Source of the DNA: Lachnospiraceae bacterium
GTDB lineage: Bacteria > Bacillota > Clostridia > Lachnospirales > Lachnospiraceae
Assembly (NCBI GenBank): GCA_021770345.1
Contig: JAETRD010000017.1
Location: 1-64,000, forward strand
Length of the DNA: 64,000 nucleotides
Direction: 5' to 3'
Shown here: positions 17,773 to 26,223 of the stretch, piece by piece
Layout of the letters: every line of letters begins with the position of its first letter
Numbering within the stretch: the first letter of the stretch is position 1
The notes under the pieces: model-generated
Database searches by the model: none
What the model was told of the DNA's origin: nothing
Seen by the model: the letters and a program-made list of their open reading frames with translations, nothing else
Made by a program: the position numbers and the translations under genes

Positions 17773-17801
17773 TAGACCCCGGTACGGTTCAAAAAGTTTC
17801 A
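17773..17801 (-). promoter_or_regulatory. ECF-type autoregulatory promoter
   Basis: On the minus strand TGAAAC (17801-17796) is followed after 17 bp by GGTCTA (17778-17773), a close match to the TGAAAC-N16-CGTC elements read by SigV/SigW-class factors. It ends 33 bp before the sigma start codon. Confidence 0.6.
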
Positions 17802-17821
17802 TACAAGATGAACGAAAGTGA

Positions 17822-17863
17822 GGGCATCGCTCCATCATCTAAACTGATGATTTTGCGACACCC
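17822..17863 (-). terminator. imperfect hairpin after the DUF1266 lipoprotein gene
   Basis: On the minus strand GGGTGTCGC pairs with GCGATGCCC (two G-U pairs) and an inner ATCATC pairs with GATGAT. It lies between the lipoprotein stop codon and the sigma promoter and could separate the two transcripts, though no T-run follows. Confidence 0.4.
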
Positions 17864-17907
17864 TCTTTATCTGAAACTTCTTTTATTCGAAACTTCTGCT
17901 GCCCCGT

Positions 17908-19134
17908 TTACCACGTCTTCTCGAGGCTTGTGTTATAGTCAACCGCATACGGGTTGTCTTCTCTGCTCTTTAAATCCTCGTAAACGGCTCTGCGCTCGTC
18001 GGAACTCTCCTCCGCCCAGTACTCATATCCGCGCAGATAGCTGTCCACCAGCTCATCCCACGAACCAAACAGCGGCTGCATCATCTGGGCAATCTCGAGG
18101 GATTTGTCAAGCGCCTCCTGCTCGGTGTAATAACCGGCCAGATAGTAAAAGCTTACAAGGTTCATCGCACGGCAGTAATCCCAGCCGTCAAGCGCGGTCG
18201 CACCAAACTCCTCGTACATCTTGTACTGCTGTGCCATCTGCTCCGCCTCATCGTTCGTCACGACAAAACACTCATGTACGAAATCGGCCCGGCCATCCTC
18301 TGCCACGTCACTCATTCCGTTCTCTTCCAGATAGGACATATTCTCCACAAAACCGGTGCGATGTCCCTCGGTCAGGGCCCACTCGAGCGTCTCGTCCGCC
18401 GTCGCGCGGTCCGTCACGTCCCACCATTCCTGCAGAGACTGCTGCTCAAGCGCCTTTGACTCCTCATTCGCGGGAAGTCCGGCAAAACGATTGTAATCCC
18501 AGCCGTTGAGCTCCGTAAGTACCGCATAGGACGCGTTAAACCAGCGAACCGTGTCCGTGATCTCCACGGTCGTCGCATCCTCTTCCTCAGGCGCGTTCTC
18601 GACAAACTTCGAGCAGGATGCCTTCGCATATGCAATCTCATTGTCATTCATGGAATTTGCACCGTAGAGAATCACATAGTACGCGTAATCCGTCTCACCG
18701 TAAACGAGAAATACCTCCGCGCTCGTCCCCTCGACCTCCGCTTTTCCTTTCTCCGCCGCTACGTTCGTCATCCCCGGCACTGCGGGCGCTTCCACACTCT
18801 CGCCGTCCGCGGTGTATCCGTAGCTTGACTTTATGAGATCTTTCACCTCGTCCATACTCGATGCCATCTTATTGACACCGCTTTTCTGGAACTGCATCAA
18901 AATGGAAATCCTGGTGCCACTCTCATTCATCGCAGCCATAAAATAATCGATTCCCATGTCCTCTGTCTTCCAGTCTTTGTCCAGATAGATCGACGCCGTG
19001 CCGTCCGCCGTCGCAAACTCCTTCATATTTGCAAGAAGCTCCTCCTGGCTCTTAGGACCGCCGCAGCCCTGCAGGCATACCGACACAAGCAGTGTCACCA
19101 CACAAAGCAGCCACAACATTCTGTTCCTTTTCAT
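17908..19134 (-). CDS. DUF1266-containing lipoprotein
   Basis: A 408-residue secreted lipoprotein: signal peptide with lipobox LQGC (Cys24). The middle (~35-190) looks like a stress-type fold with many short strands; the C-terminal ~200 residues show the DUF1266 pattern: two GWDYxR motifs (GWDYNRFAGLP and GWDYCRAMNL), WWDVTDRATADETLEWALTEGH and YLRGYEYWAEES. DUF1266 has no assigned biochemical role that I know of. It is preceded by its own promoter and lies upstream of the sigma/anti-sigma operon on the same strand, so it may belong to the same envelope-stress response, but that is inference. Confidence 0.75.
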   Translation of the reverse strand: MKRNRMLWLLCVVTLLVSVCLQGCGGPKSQEELLANMKEFATADGTASIYLDKDWKTEDMGIDYFMAAMNESGTRISILMQFQKSGVNKMASSMDEVKDLIKSSYGYTADGESVEAPAVPGMTNVAAEKGKAEVEGTSAEVFLVYGETDYAYYVILYGANSMNDNEIAYAKASCSKFVENAPEEEDATTVEITDTVRWFNASYAVLTELNGWDYNRFAGLPANEESKALEQQSLQEWWDVTDRATADETLEWALTEGHRTGFVENMSYLEENGMSDVAEDGRADFVHECFVVTNDEAEQMAQQYKMYEEFGATALDGWDYCRAMNLVSFYYLAGYYTEQEALDKSLEIAQMMQPLFGSWDELVDSYLRGYEYWAEESSDERRAVYEDLKSREDNPYAVDYNTSLEKTW

Positions 19135-19172
19135 TTGTTTTCCTCCCTCATTTATAGATTAATACCGGTACT

Positions 19173-19200
19173 ATTGTACCACATTCTGTTTTTATTTCAA
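19173..19200 (-). promoter_or_regulatory. promoter of the DUF1266 lipoprotein gene
   Basis: On the minus strand TTGAAA (19200-19195) and TACAAT (19178-19173) are 16 bp apart, 38 bp before the start codon. Confidence 0.5.
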
Positions 19201-19245
19201 TACCCGTCGGGAAGATTTACGGCAGATACGAACAGATATTCTGTT

Positions 19246-20622
19246 TTACTGTCCGTGCTTCTGACTCTTGCTCAAAATTTTCTGAAACTGCGACAAAAAT
19301 ACGGCAACGGTCACAATCGCCGCCACAACGTCGCTGATCGGCTCCGCGAGAAACACGCCGAACACCTTATTTTCAAAGAATATCGGCAGAATAAAAATCA
19401 GCGGGATCAACAGAATGATCTTGCGCAGGCAGGCCAAAAACAGGCTGACCTTCGCCTGCCCAAGCGCCATAAAGCTCTGCTGGCACGCAATCTGAGCTCC
19501 AAACACACACATCCCGGCTATATAAATCCGAAGCGCCCAGGAAGCGTACTCCACAAGCGCGGCATCGTTTGTGAAGATACCGGCGAGCAGTCCGGGTGCG
19601 CACATCGCAACCGCCCAGAACAGCGTCGCGTAGGTCAGGCACACCCCAAGCTGAAGATAAAATACCTTCTTTACGCGCGATTCGTTTCCGGCACCGTAAT
19701 TAAAGCTCATGATCGGCTGACCGCCCTGGCAGAAGCCCTGCAGCGGCATCATGACAAACTGGAACACGCTCGTCAAAATCGTCATCGCGCCGACGGCAAT
19801 ATCACCGCCGTACCGCGCCAGACTCGACGTAAAACACATGGACAGCAGACTTTCGGTCGACAGCATCACAAACGTGGAGACGCCGAGCGCAAGGCACGGC
19901 TTAAAGACAGCCGGATCCGGTTTCAGATTTTCTTTTTTCAGACGGAGAATCGTTTTCTTACCGGTCAAAAACTTAAGAATCCACACGGCCCCCACCGCCT
20001 GGCTTAAGACCGTCGCAAGCGCGGCCCCTCTCACGCCCATGCCGAAGCCAAAGATAAAAATCGGATCCAGAATAATATTGATCACCGCCCCGATCACAGT
20101 CGTGAGCATGCTGATTTTGGCAAAGCCCTGCGTCGTGATAAACGGATTCATCCCCAGCACGGTCAGCACAAAAATACTCCCCAGAATATAGATCCGTGCG
20201 TACGACAGCGCATACGGAAGCGTCACGTCGCTGGCTCCGAAGAACCGAAGCAGCGCCGGCGCCGAAAAGTAAAAGATCACCGTCAGAGCCGCCGCCATAA
20301 GTACCAGCAGGGAAAAACAATTTGCAACAATCTTTTCCGCATGCTCCCTCTCCCCGCGCCCCATTGCGATCGCGGTAAGCGGGGCCCCGCCGGAACCCGC
20401 CAGCATCGCGCACGCGTTCATTAGCATCAGAATCGGGACAAACAGTCCTACTCCCGTAAGCGCGGATGCCCCTACTCCCGGAATATGCCCGATGTAAATC
20501 CGGTCGACGACATTGTACAGCAAATTGATAATCTGAGCGACCACGGCCGGAATCGCCAGCCGTGCAAACAGTTTCGGGATACTCCCGGACCCCATATCCT
20601 GCGTCTGTGCATCATTTCCCAT
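19246..20622 (-). CDS. MATE-family efflux transporter
   Basis: A 458-residue transporter with twelve helices in two MatE halves (IPKLFARLAIPAVVAQIINLLYNVVDRIYIGHI opens the first, shortened here). SGGAPLTAIAMGRGE and GGQPIMSFNYGAGN are the paired loops. The ATG at 20622 is preceded by GGAAAGGA; one 21 bp upstream lacks a site. It is divergent from a MerR regulator with an effector-binding C-terminus, the usual arrangement for drug-inducible exporters. The shared intergenic stretch holds the palindrome TATTATAATA (about 20669-20678) giving a TATAAT on each strand. Confidence 0.92.
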   Translation of the reverse strand: MGNDAQTQDMGSGSIPKLFARLAIPAVVAQIINLLYNVVDRIYIGHIPGVGASALTGVGLFVPILMLMNACAMLAGSGGAPLTAIAMGRGEREHAEKIVANCFSLLVLMAAALTVIFYFSAPALLRFFGASDVTLPYALSYARIYILGSIFVLTVLGMNPFITTQGFAKISMLTTVIGAVINIILDPIFIFGFGMGVRGAALATVLSQAVGAVWILKFLTGKKTILRLKKENLKPDPAVFKPCLALGVSTFVMLSTESLLSMCFTSSLARYGGDIAVGAMTILTSVFQFVMMPLQGFCQGGQPIMSFNYGAGNESRVKKVFYLQLGVCLTYATLFWAVAMCAPGLLAGIFTNDAALVEYASWALRIYIAGMCVFGAQIACQQSFMALGQAKVSLFLACLRKIILLIPLIFILPIFFENKVFGVFLAEPISDVVAAIVTVAVFLSQFQKILSKSQKHGQ

Positions 20623-20767
20623 TTTTAATTTTTTCCTTTCCATATTTATTTACATTTATTCTAAACCCTATTATAATAACAGAGTCAATAAAAATCTGCA
20701 TAAATTTGAAATGCACGGTAAAACGGCGGCGGACGACGGATTGTCTGCCGCACAAAAAAGGAGAAAC

Positions 20768-21589
20768 ATGCAGGATTATTTTCTGATCAGCGAATTTGCC
20801 AAATTAAGAGACATCAACATAAACTCACTGCGCTATTACGAAAAACTCGGCTTGCTCAGGCCCGCCTATATCGACGAAAAAACAAACTACCGATACTATC
20901 TGCCGGAACAGATTTCCGTTTTAAATAAAATCATTCTGTGCGTCCAGCTCGGCATCCCGTTAAAGGAAATGGCAGGCATGATCGATGAGGACGGCAATCT
21001 GCAATCGCAGAAACTGCTGGAACAGGGAAAGCTTCTGGCCCAGAAGCGAATCGAGGAAATGCAGGCCAATCTCAATTATATCGAGGCGTCCTTAAAAAGC
21101 ATTGAGGACAACAAAAAATATGCCGACAAACAGGGGATTTACCCAAGATATTTTAAAGAGCGGACCGTTATCACAACCGAATACTTTCCCAAACAGAGCG
21201 ACGTCAAAAAAAAGATGATATCTGAAATTGCAGAACTTTACAAAACCACTCAGAAAAACAATTTTTTTCCGCAGCTTCCGGCCGGACAAATCGTAGATGT
21301 CGATCCGTCGGGAACCATGCAATACCGCTGTTTTTTCGAGGTATTAAACGTCACAAAAAATCTTCCGCAGCTGCTCACACTCCCTGCCGGAACCTATTCC
21401 TGTATGCAGTTAGATTCAAATCCGGGGATGAACCTGGCTGAAATTATCCGAAAAAACTGGCCCGAGAAGGAATCATTTACCGTGATTGTGGACAATGTAA
21501 TGTTAGAGAAATTCAGCTTTAAAACAAGGCCGAGCGAACTGCAGATCATCCCGCAGCCGGTCGAAAACCGCATTCAGAACCTGACGTAG
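20768..21589 (+). CDS. MerR-family regulator, BmrR-like with effector domain
   Basis: A 273-residue regulator. Residues ~5-75 form the MerR winged helix (ISEFAKLRDININSLRYYEKLGLLRP, then TNYRYYLPEQI), residues ~85-120 the dimer coiled coil, and the C-terminal ~150 residues a GyrI-like effector pocket (LPAGTYSCMQLDSN is the equivalent of the family's late strand). Such proteins bind hydrophobic cations and untwist a promoter. AAAAAAGGAGAAAC sets the start at 20768. It faces the MATE gene and is followed after only 21 bp by a Y-family polymerase gene, with which it is probably cotranscribed. Confidence 0.9.
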   Translation: MQDYFLISEFAKLRDININSLRYYEKLGLLRPAYIDEKTNYRYYLPEQISVLNKIILCVQLGIPLKEMAGMIDEDGNLQSQKLLEQGKLLAQKRIEEMQANLNYIEASLKSIEDNKKYADKQGIYPRYFKERTVITTEYFPKQSDVKKKMISEIAELYKTTQKNNFFPQLPAGQIVDVDPSGTMQYRCFFEVLNVTKNLPQLLTLPAGTYSCMQLDSNPGMNLAEIIRKNWPEKESFTVIVDNVMLEKFSFKTRPSELQIIPQPVENRIQNLT

Positions 21590-21610
21590 AAATAGAAAAA
21601 GGAGTACCGC

Positions 21611-23065
21611 ATGGAAAAAGAACGCGTCTATCTCGCCATTGATTTAAAATCCTTCTATGCCTCGGTAGAGTGTGTCGAGCGGCAGCTTGACCCGCTTACG
21701 ACACACCTTGTCGTCGCGGACGCCGCGCGGACCGAAAAGACGATCTGCCTTGCCGTCTCCCCTTCCCTGAAGGCCTACGGCATCCCCGGCAGGGCAAGGC
21801 TGTTTGAGGTCATCCGCCGCGTGGAAGAAATCAATCTCCGGCGAAAAGCCGAGGCTCCCGGACAGACTTTTACCGGCTCTTCCCACAGCGCCCCCGAGCT
21901 TGCCGGGCGCCCGGAGCTTGCGCTCTCCTACATCACCGCGACGCCGCGGATGGCTTTTTATATGGAATACAGCACCGCCATCTACAACATCTATCTCAAA
22001 TATATCGCACCGGAGGATATCCACGTCTACTCCATAGACGAAGTTTTTATAGATGTGACCGAGTATCTGAACACCTACCGGATGACGCCGCGCGAACTGG
22101 CCTCGATGATCATACACGATGTGCTCGATACGACCGGCATCACGGCAACGGCCGGAATCGGCACGAATCTGTATCTGTGCAAAGTCGCGATGGATATCGT
22201 TGCAAAGCATGTGCCGCCGGACGCAGACGGCGCCTGCATCGCGGAGCTCGACGAGCTGCGCTACCGGCAGCTTCTGTGGGATCACAGGCCGCTGACCGAC
22301 TTCTGGCGCGTCGGGCGCGGCTACCAAAAAAAGCTCGAAGCCGTCGGGCTGTACACCATGGGCGATATTGCCCGCTGCTCTCTGGGAACGGACCTGCAGT
22401 ATCACAGCGAAGAGCTTTTATACCGGCTGTTCGGCGTCAACGCCGAGCTGCTGATCGACCACGCCTGGGGCTTCGAGCCGACCACGATTGCCCAGATTAA
22501 GGCATACCGGCCAGAGACAAACAGCATAAGCCAGGGGCAGGTCCTGCCGGTTCCCTACGATTTCGAAAAGGGCAAACTGATCGTGCGGGAGATGACGGAT
22601 TCGCTTGTCTTAGAACTCGTGGAAAAAAGGCTTGTCACCGACCAGATTGTGCTCACCGTCAGTTATGAGGACCATACGGAGCATGCCCACGGGACAGCGG
22701 GCTTAGACCGGCAGACTTCCTCCGGACGGCTGATCACGGACGCCGCACTGGATCTGTATGCGCGCATTGTCAACCCGAAGCGTTCGATACGCCGCGTGAA
22801 TGTCGCCGCAAACCGCGTCGTGAATGAAACCCTCGCCGGGAAACCGGACGACTTTGAGCAGCTTAATCTGTTTACCGACTATGCGGCGCGAAAAGAGGAA
22901 CAGAGAGCGGAGGATGCACGCCTCTCCAAAGAGCGGAAGCTCCAGGAGGCCATGCTGTCCGTCAAAAAGAAATACGGGAAAAATGCCGTCTTAAAGGGAA
23001 CAAGCTTACAGGAGGGCGCCACGGCCGCAGAACGAAACCGGCAGATCGGAGGTCACAGGGCATGA
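21611..23065 (+). CDS. Y-family DNA polymerase (UmuC/DinB type)
   Basis: A 484-residue translesion polymerase. The palm begins YLAIDLKSFYASVECVERQ; the catalytic centre is YSIDEVFIDVT with the paired acidic residues; the little-finger domain follows from about residue 300. Near residue 417 it has QLNLF, a canonical sliding-clamp-binding motif, followed by a charged tail. It is of the Firmicutes UmuC-like kind that comes with a YolD partner rather than the short DinB kind. The next gene overlaps by 4 bp. No LexA box was seen upstream; the polymerase seems to depend on the MerR operon instead. Confidence 0.93.
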   Translation: MEKERVYLAIDLKSFYASVECVERQLDPLTTHLVVADAARTEKTICLAVSPSLKAYGIPGRARLFEVIRRVEEINLRRKAEAPGQTFTGSSHSAPELAGRPELALSYITATPRMAFYMEYSTAIYNIYLKYIAPEDIHVYSIDEVFIDVTEYLNTYRMTPRELASMIIHDVLDTTGITATAGIGTNLYLCKVAMDIVAKHVPPDADGACIAELDELRYRQLLWDHRPLTDFWRVGRGYQKKLEAVGLYTMGDIARCSLGTDLQYHSEELLYRLFGVNAELLIDHAWGFEPTTIAQIKAYRPETNSISQGQVLPVPYDFEKGKLIVREMTDSLVLELVEKRLVTDQIVLTVSYEDHTEHAHGTAGLDRQTSSGRLITDAALDLYARIVNPKRSIRRVNVAANRVVNETLAGKPDDFEQLNLFTDYAARKEEQRAEDARLSKERKLQEAMLSVKKKYGKNAVLKGTSLQEGATAAERNRQIGGHRA

Positions 23066-23532
23066 ATCACAACGACACGCACAAATATGACAATATCATT
23101 CACCTTCCGCACCATGTCTCGCAGAGACACCCGCAGATGCCGGCCATAAACCGGGCAGCGCAGTTTTCTCCGTTCGCCGCGCTCTCCGGGTTTGACGACG
23201 CCATCACAGAGGCTGCAAGGCCGACCGACACCTTTGCGGAGCCGGACGAAGACCAAAAGGAACTGCTGAACCTGCGGCTCTTGCGGATTCAGGAAAATCT
23301 CCCGCGGCGGCCCGAGATTACCGTCACCTACTTTCGACCGGGCGAAGACAACGACGCCGACACTCCGCGGCCCGTCCCCACATCCAAAAAAGGCGGCTGC
23401 TATGTGACCGTACAGGGAATCGTCAAAAAAATCGATGCAACCGGACGGCGGATTCTGTTTGCCGACGGCACCGCCGTCCCCATCGAATTTCTCTGTTCCG
23501 TGGACGGGGAGCTGTTTGACGATATGTTCTGA
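23062..23532 (+). CDS. YolD-like protein
   Basis: A 156-residue protein overlapping the polymerase gene by ATGA. It carries YDNIIHLPHHVSQRHPQMP, RAAQFSPFAALSGFDDAI, and a C-terminal beta-domain with GIVKKIDATGRRILFADGTAVPIEFL, all familiar from YolD-like partners of UmuC-type polymerases. YolD is thought to act like UmuD, though the mechanism is not proven. It ends one base before the stop of the convergent MATE gene. Confidence 0.85.
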   Translation: MNHNDTHKYDNIIHLPHHVSQRHPQMPAINRAAQFSPFAALSGFDDAITEAARPTDTFAEPDEDQKELLNLRLLRIQENLPRRPEITVTYFRPGEDNDADTPRPVPTSKKGGCYVTVQGIVKKIDATGRRILFADGTAVPIEFLCSVDGELFDDMF

Positions 23533-23533
23533 T

Positions 23534-24973
23534 TCAGATGCTGTCCATCCATCGTTTTTTCCGAAAAACGACAAGCGAAATGCCAAGCCTCACACATTCC
23601 TCGAGGGACAAGATAAAATACACATATGTGATCGGCAGCCGCAGGACAAACGCCGAAAAGAGTCCCAGTGGAACCCCGAACCCCCAGGTCCCGATCAGAT
23701 CAATCCACATAGCGTATTTCGTCTTTCCCCCGCTTCGGATAATCCCTCCGCCCAGAATCATATTTTGCACCTTCACCGGCGCGATCACGGCGATTACCGC
23801 GAGCAGACGCACCGTCAGCTCCTGCACCGCGGGCTCCACCTCATAAATTTTCACATAATACGGACCCACGGCAGCCAGCGCGAGCGACAGCAGCAGCGAA
23901 CCAAAAAAACCGTATAAAAGCAGCTTTTTCGACTCCGCATACGCACGCTCGTATGCCCTTTTCCCGAGCGATTTCCCGACCAGTATCCCCGACGCCTGCG
24001 CCAGCCCGCCAAGCGCCCCGATCACAACCGTCTGGACCGGTATTGTCATCGTCATCGCTGCGCAGGCATCTGTCCCTATGTTTCCGTAGATTGCCGTATA
24101 GACATTCTCTCCGAGACTCCAGAGAAATTCACACAGCAGAAGCGGTCCAAGGATTTTCAGATATTGAAGTCTGAACTCCCGCTGCAAAGGCAGCCGCGGC
24201 TGCCTGCTCTCCTCCTGCATTGTCCTGCGCGCTCTCTCCTTCTGCACTGTCCCGTGCGCTCTCTCCTTCTGCACTGTCCCGCGCACGCTCCGCCCGCAGG
24301 TATCCCGTCCCCTTTCCCGCCTGCGTATGACCGCAAAAAAGAAAACGGCTACGAGCGCGCAGGCGATCGTCTGGGAGACGGCACTTGCCGCGGCCGCTCC
24401 CTGCACGCCCATTTCCGGGAAAACCCATTTCCCGAAAATCAGCAGATAATTCAACCCTGTATTTAAGATCAGCGCAAAGATGCTCGCATACAGCGGCAGC
24501 AGCGCAGCCTCCATGCACCGGAGCATGGTAGTCACAACCGCGTTTACCGCCGCAGGCAGAAAGGACAGTGCAAAAATCCGCAGATATGCGGCCGCAAGCG
24601 CAAGCGTTGCCGCGTCCCCGGTGTATACCGACATGATGCGTTCCGGAAACAGGACGCAGAGCAGCGTAAATACTGCTGCAAGCCCGGCGGCAAACGCCAG
24701 CGCCATAGAAAAGCTTCCCGCGATACGCCTTTCATCCTTTTTTCCCATATACTGTGAAATCATAATCCCCGCCGCGGATGCGACCGCGGCAAGAATGACG
24801 GAATACAGCGACGCAAATTTTCCGGCCAGACCGACTCCGGCGATACTGCCGCTCCCGAGCTGCCCGATCATCACCTGGTCAATCACACTGAAGGAAGATT
24901 GCAGCAGCGACTGCGCCGTTACCGGCAGTGCAATTTTTAATACGGTTCTCTCAAACGTCTCTTTTGGTTCCAT
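23534..24973 (-). CDS. MATE-family efflux transporter with repeat-bearing loop
   Basis: A 479-residue transporter (LKIALPVTAQSLLQSSFSVIDQVMIGQLG at the start, shortened; MLRCMEAALLPLY and MILGGGIIRSGGKT in the paired loops). The cytoplasmic loop between the halves is enlarged by an Arg/Gln/Glu-rich stretch of near-identical repeats (GTVQKERAHGTVQKERARRT). It begins two bases after the stop of the LacI gene upstream and is cotranscribed with it, an uncommon partner for a MATE protein: the regulator may sense the exported or imported molecule. No separate promoter was seen. Confidence 0.9.
   Translation of the reverse strand: MEPKETFERTVLKIALPVTAQSLLQSSFSVIDQVMIGQLGSGSIAGVGLAGKFASLYSVILAAVASAAGIMISQYMGKKDERRIAGSFSMALAFAAGLAAVFTLLCVLFPERIMSVYTGDAATLALAAAYLRIFALSFLPAAVNAVVTTMLRCMEAALLPLYASIFALILNTGLNYLLIFGKWVFPEMGVQGAAAASAVSQTIACALVAVFFFAVIRRRERGRDTCGRSVRGTVQKERAHGTVQKERARRTMQEESRQPRLPLQREFRLQYLKILGPLLLCEFLWSLGENVYTAIYGNIGTDACAAMTMTIPVQTVVIGALGGLAQASGILVGKSLGKRAYERAYAESKKLLLYGFFGSLLLSLALAAVGPYYVKIYEVEPAVQELTVRLLAVIAVIAPVKVQNMILGGGIIRSGGKTKYAMWIDLIGTWGFGVPLGLFSAFVLRLPITYVYFILSLEECVRLGISLVVFRKKRWMDSI
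24206..24284. repeat. in-frame 27-bp tandem repeats in the MATE loop
   Basis: Two units of 27 bp (24231-24257 and 24258-24284) differ at a single base; a diverged partial unit precedes them at 24206-24230. They encode the loop repeats of the transporter. The unit length keeps the frame, so copy number may vary between strains. Confidence 0.7.
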
Positions 24974-24975
24974 AA

Positions 24976-25989
24976 TCAGTCACCTTCCAATTTTTTTACA
25001 CTGTCGCGCTCAACAAGAAACACCGGCAGTTTTACGGCAAGGCGTTCCTCCCTCCCCTCCCGCAGCCGCAAAAGCATTTCAAGCGCGATTTTTGCTCTCG
25101 CACCGGTATCCTGCCTTACCGTGGTCAGCGGCGGACTGCAGGAGGCGCACAGCGGGCTGTCATCAAATCCCACGACGGAGAGATCCTCCGGTACGCCGAT
25201 TCCCCGCTCCCGCAGACAGCGGATGAGCTCCGCCGCATAGAAATCAGAGACCGCAAAGACCGCCGTGTATGTTAAAATCTCCGCTTCCCGCTCCCGATAA
25301 AAGCTTCTCCGGTCGCTCTCATGCATCGGAATCTGCAGGAAACCGGCCCCATTTTCTCCGATCGCCGCGACACAGCCTGCGACGCGCTGTGAATCCATAT
25401 AGTCGAGATTATCCGAAATGCACAAAACACGCTGATGCCCCATACGCTTCAGATAAGTTCCCACCTGACGACCGCCGTCATAATCGTCGAGCGTCAGATT
25501 GCAGGTCCGTTCGGTTTCCTCAAAATCTCCGTCATAGACGACAAACGGGATGCGCATGGACTCCCGCAGCTTCTTATAGTCCTGCTCGCAGAATCCGATG
25601 ATCACCAGTCCCTCCATATTCCACATGGATGCAAAGCGGACAATCTCGTCCCAGCGGTCCGTCACCTTAAGCATCATAAAGTAACCCGCCGCATCAATCT
25701 CTCTTGACAGCGCATTTACCGACGCCCCGATAAAACCGTCCTCCAGCACATGCCCCTCGTATTTTTCATGGTCGTTTATGACAATGCCGATTATCCTGGA
25801 ATCGTTCTGTGCCAGCAGAATCCCCGCCCGGTCCGGAAGGTAACCGCTCTTTTCCACAAGTTCCCAGACACGTTTTGCGGTCGCGTCCGAGATCTTTCCC
25901 GTCTTCCCGTGAATCACGTTCGATACCGTGGCCGTACTAAGCCCCAGTTCTTCCGCAATATCGACAATCCTGATGCGTTCTTTCTCCAT
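24976..25989 (-). CDS. LacI-family transcriptional regulator
   Basis: A 337-residue LacI protein from the ATG at 25989. The helix-turn-helix is canonical (IVDIAEELGLSTATVSNVIHGK) and the effector domain ends in LSVVGFDDSPLCASCSPPLTTVRQD, the late motif of the family with two cysteines. The site upstream is GGAGGG, with a somewhat long spacing. It is immediately followed by the MATE gene on the same transcript. The promoter lies at 26119-26147. Ligand unknown. Confidence 0.88.
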   Translation of the reverse strand: MEKERIRIVDIAEELGLSTATVSNVIHGKTGKISDATAKRVWELVEKSGYLPDRAGILLAQNDSRIIGIVINDHEKYEGHVLEDGFIGASVNALSREIDAAGYFMMLKVTDRWDEIVRFASMWNMEGLVIIGFCEQDYKKLRESMRIPFVVYDGDFEETERTCNLTLDDYDGGRQVGTYLKRMGHQRVLCISDNLDYMDSQRVAGCVAAIGENGAGFLQIPMHESDRRSFYREREAEILTYTAVFAVSDFYAAELIRCLRERGIGVPEDLSVVGFDDSPLCASCSPPLTTVRQDTGARAKIALEMLLRLREGREERLAVKLPVFLVERDSVKKLEGD

Positions 25990-26118
25990 CCGTCCGCAAT
26001 CCCTCCAAAAAATATTTTTAAGCAACGGCCGCATGCTCCCGCAAACGGGCCCTATATTCAACAAAAATTCGGGTGCGGAAAACAGTCAGATTTACGACCG
26101 CATCCGGTACCCGAATTA

Positions 26119-26147
26119 AGTATAGTGAAAACTATTTTGTTTTTCAA
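26119..26147 (-). promoter_or_regulatory. promoter of the LacI-MATE operon
   Basis: On the minus strand TTGAAA (26147-26142) and TATACT (26124-26119) are 17 bp apart, a good vegetative promoter; the leader to the start codon is about 125 nt. Confidence 0.55.
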
Positions 26148-26223
26148 AGGTTAAATGCATAACCCGGCCTTTTTATGATCAATCCGGCCTTCTCTCTGCA
26201 AGCCGGAAATTACAGGCTTCCTC

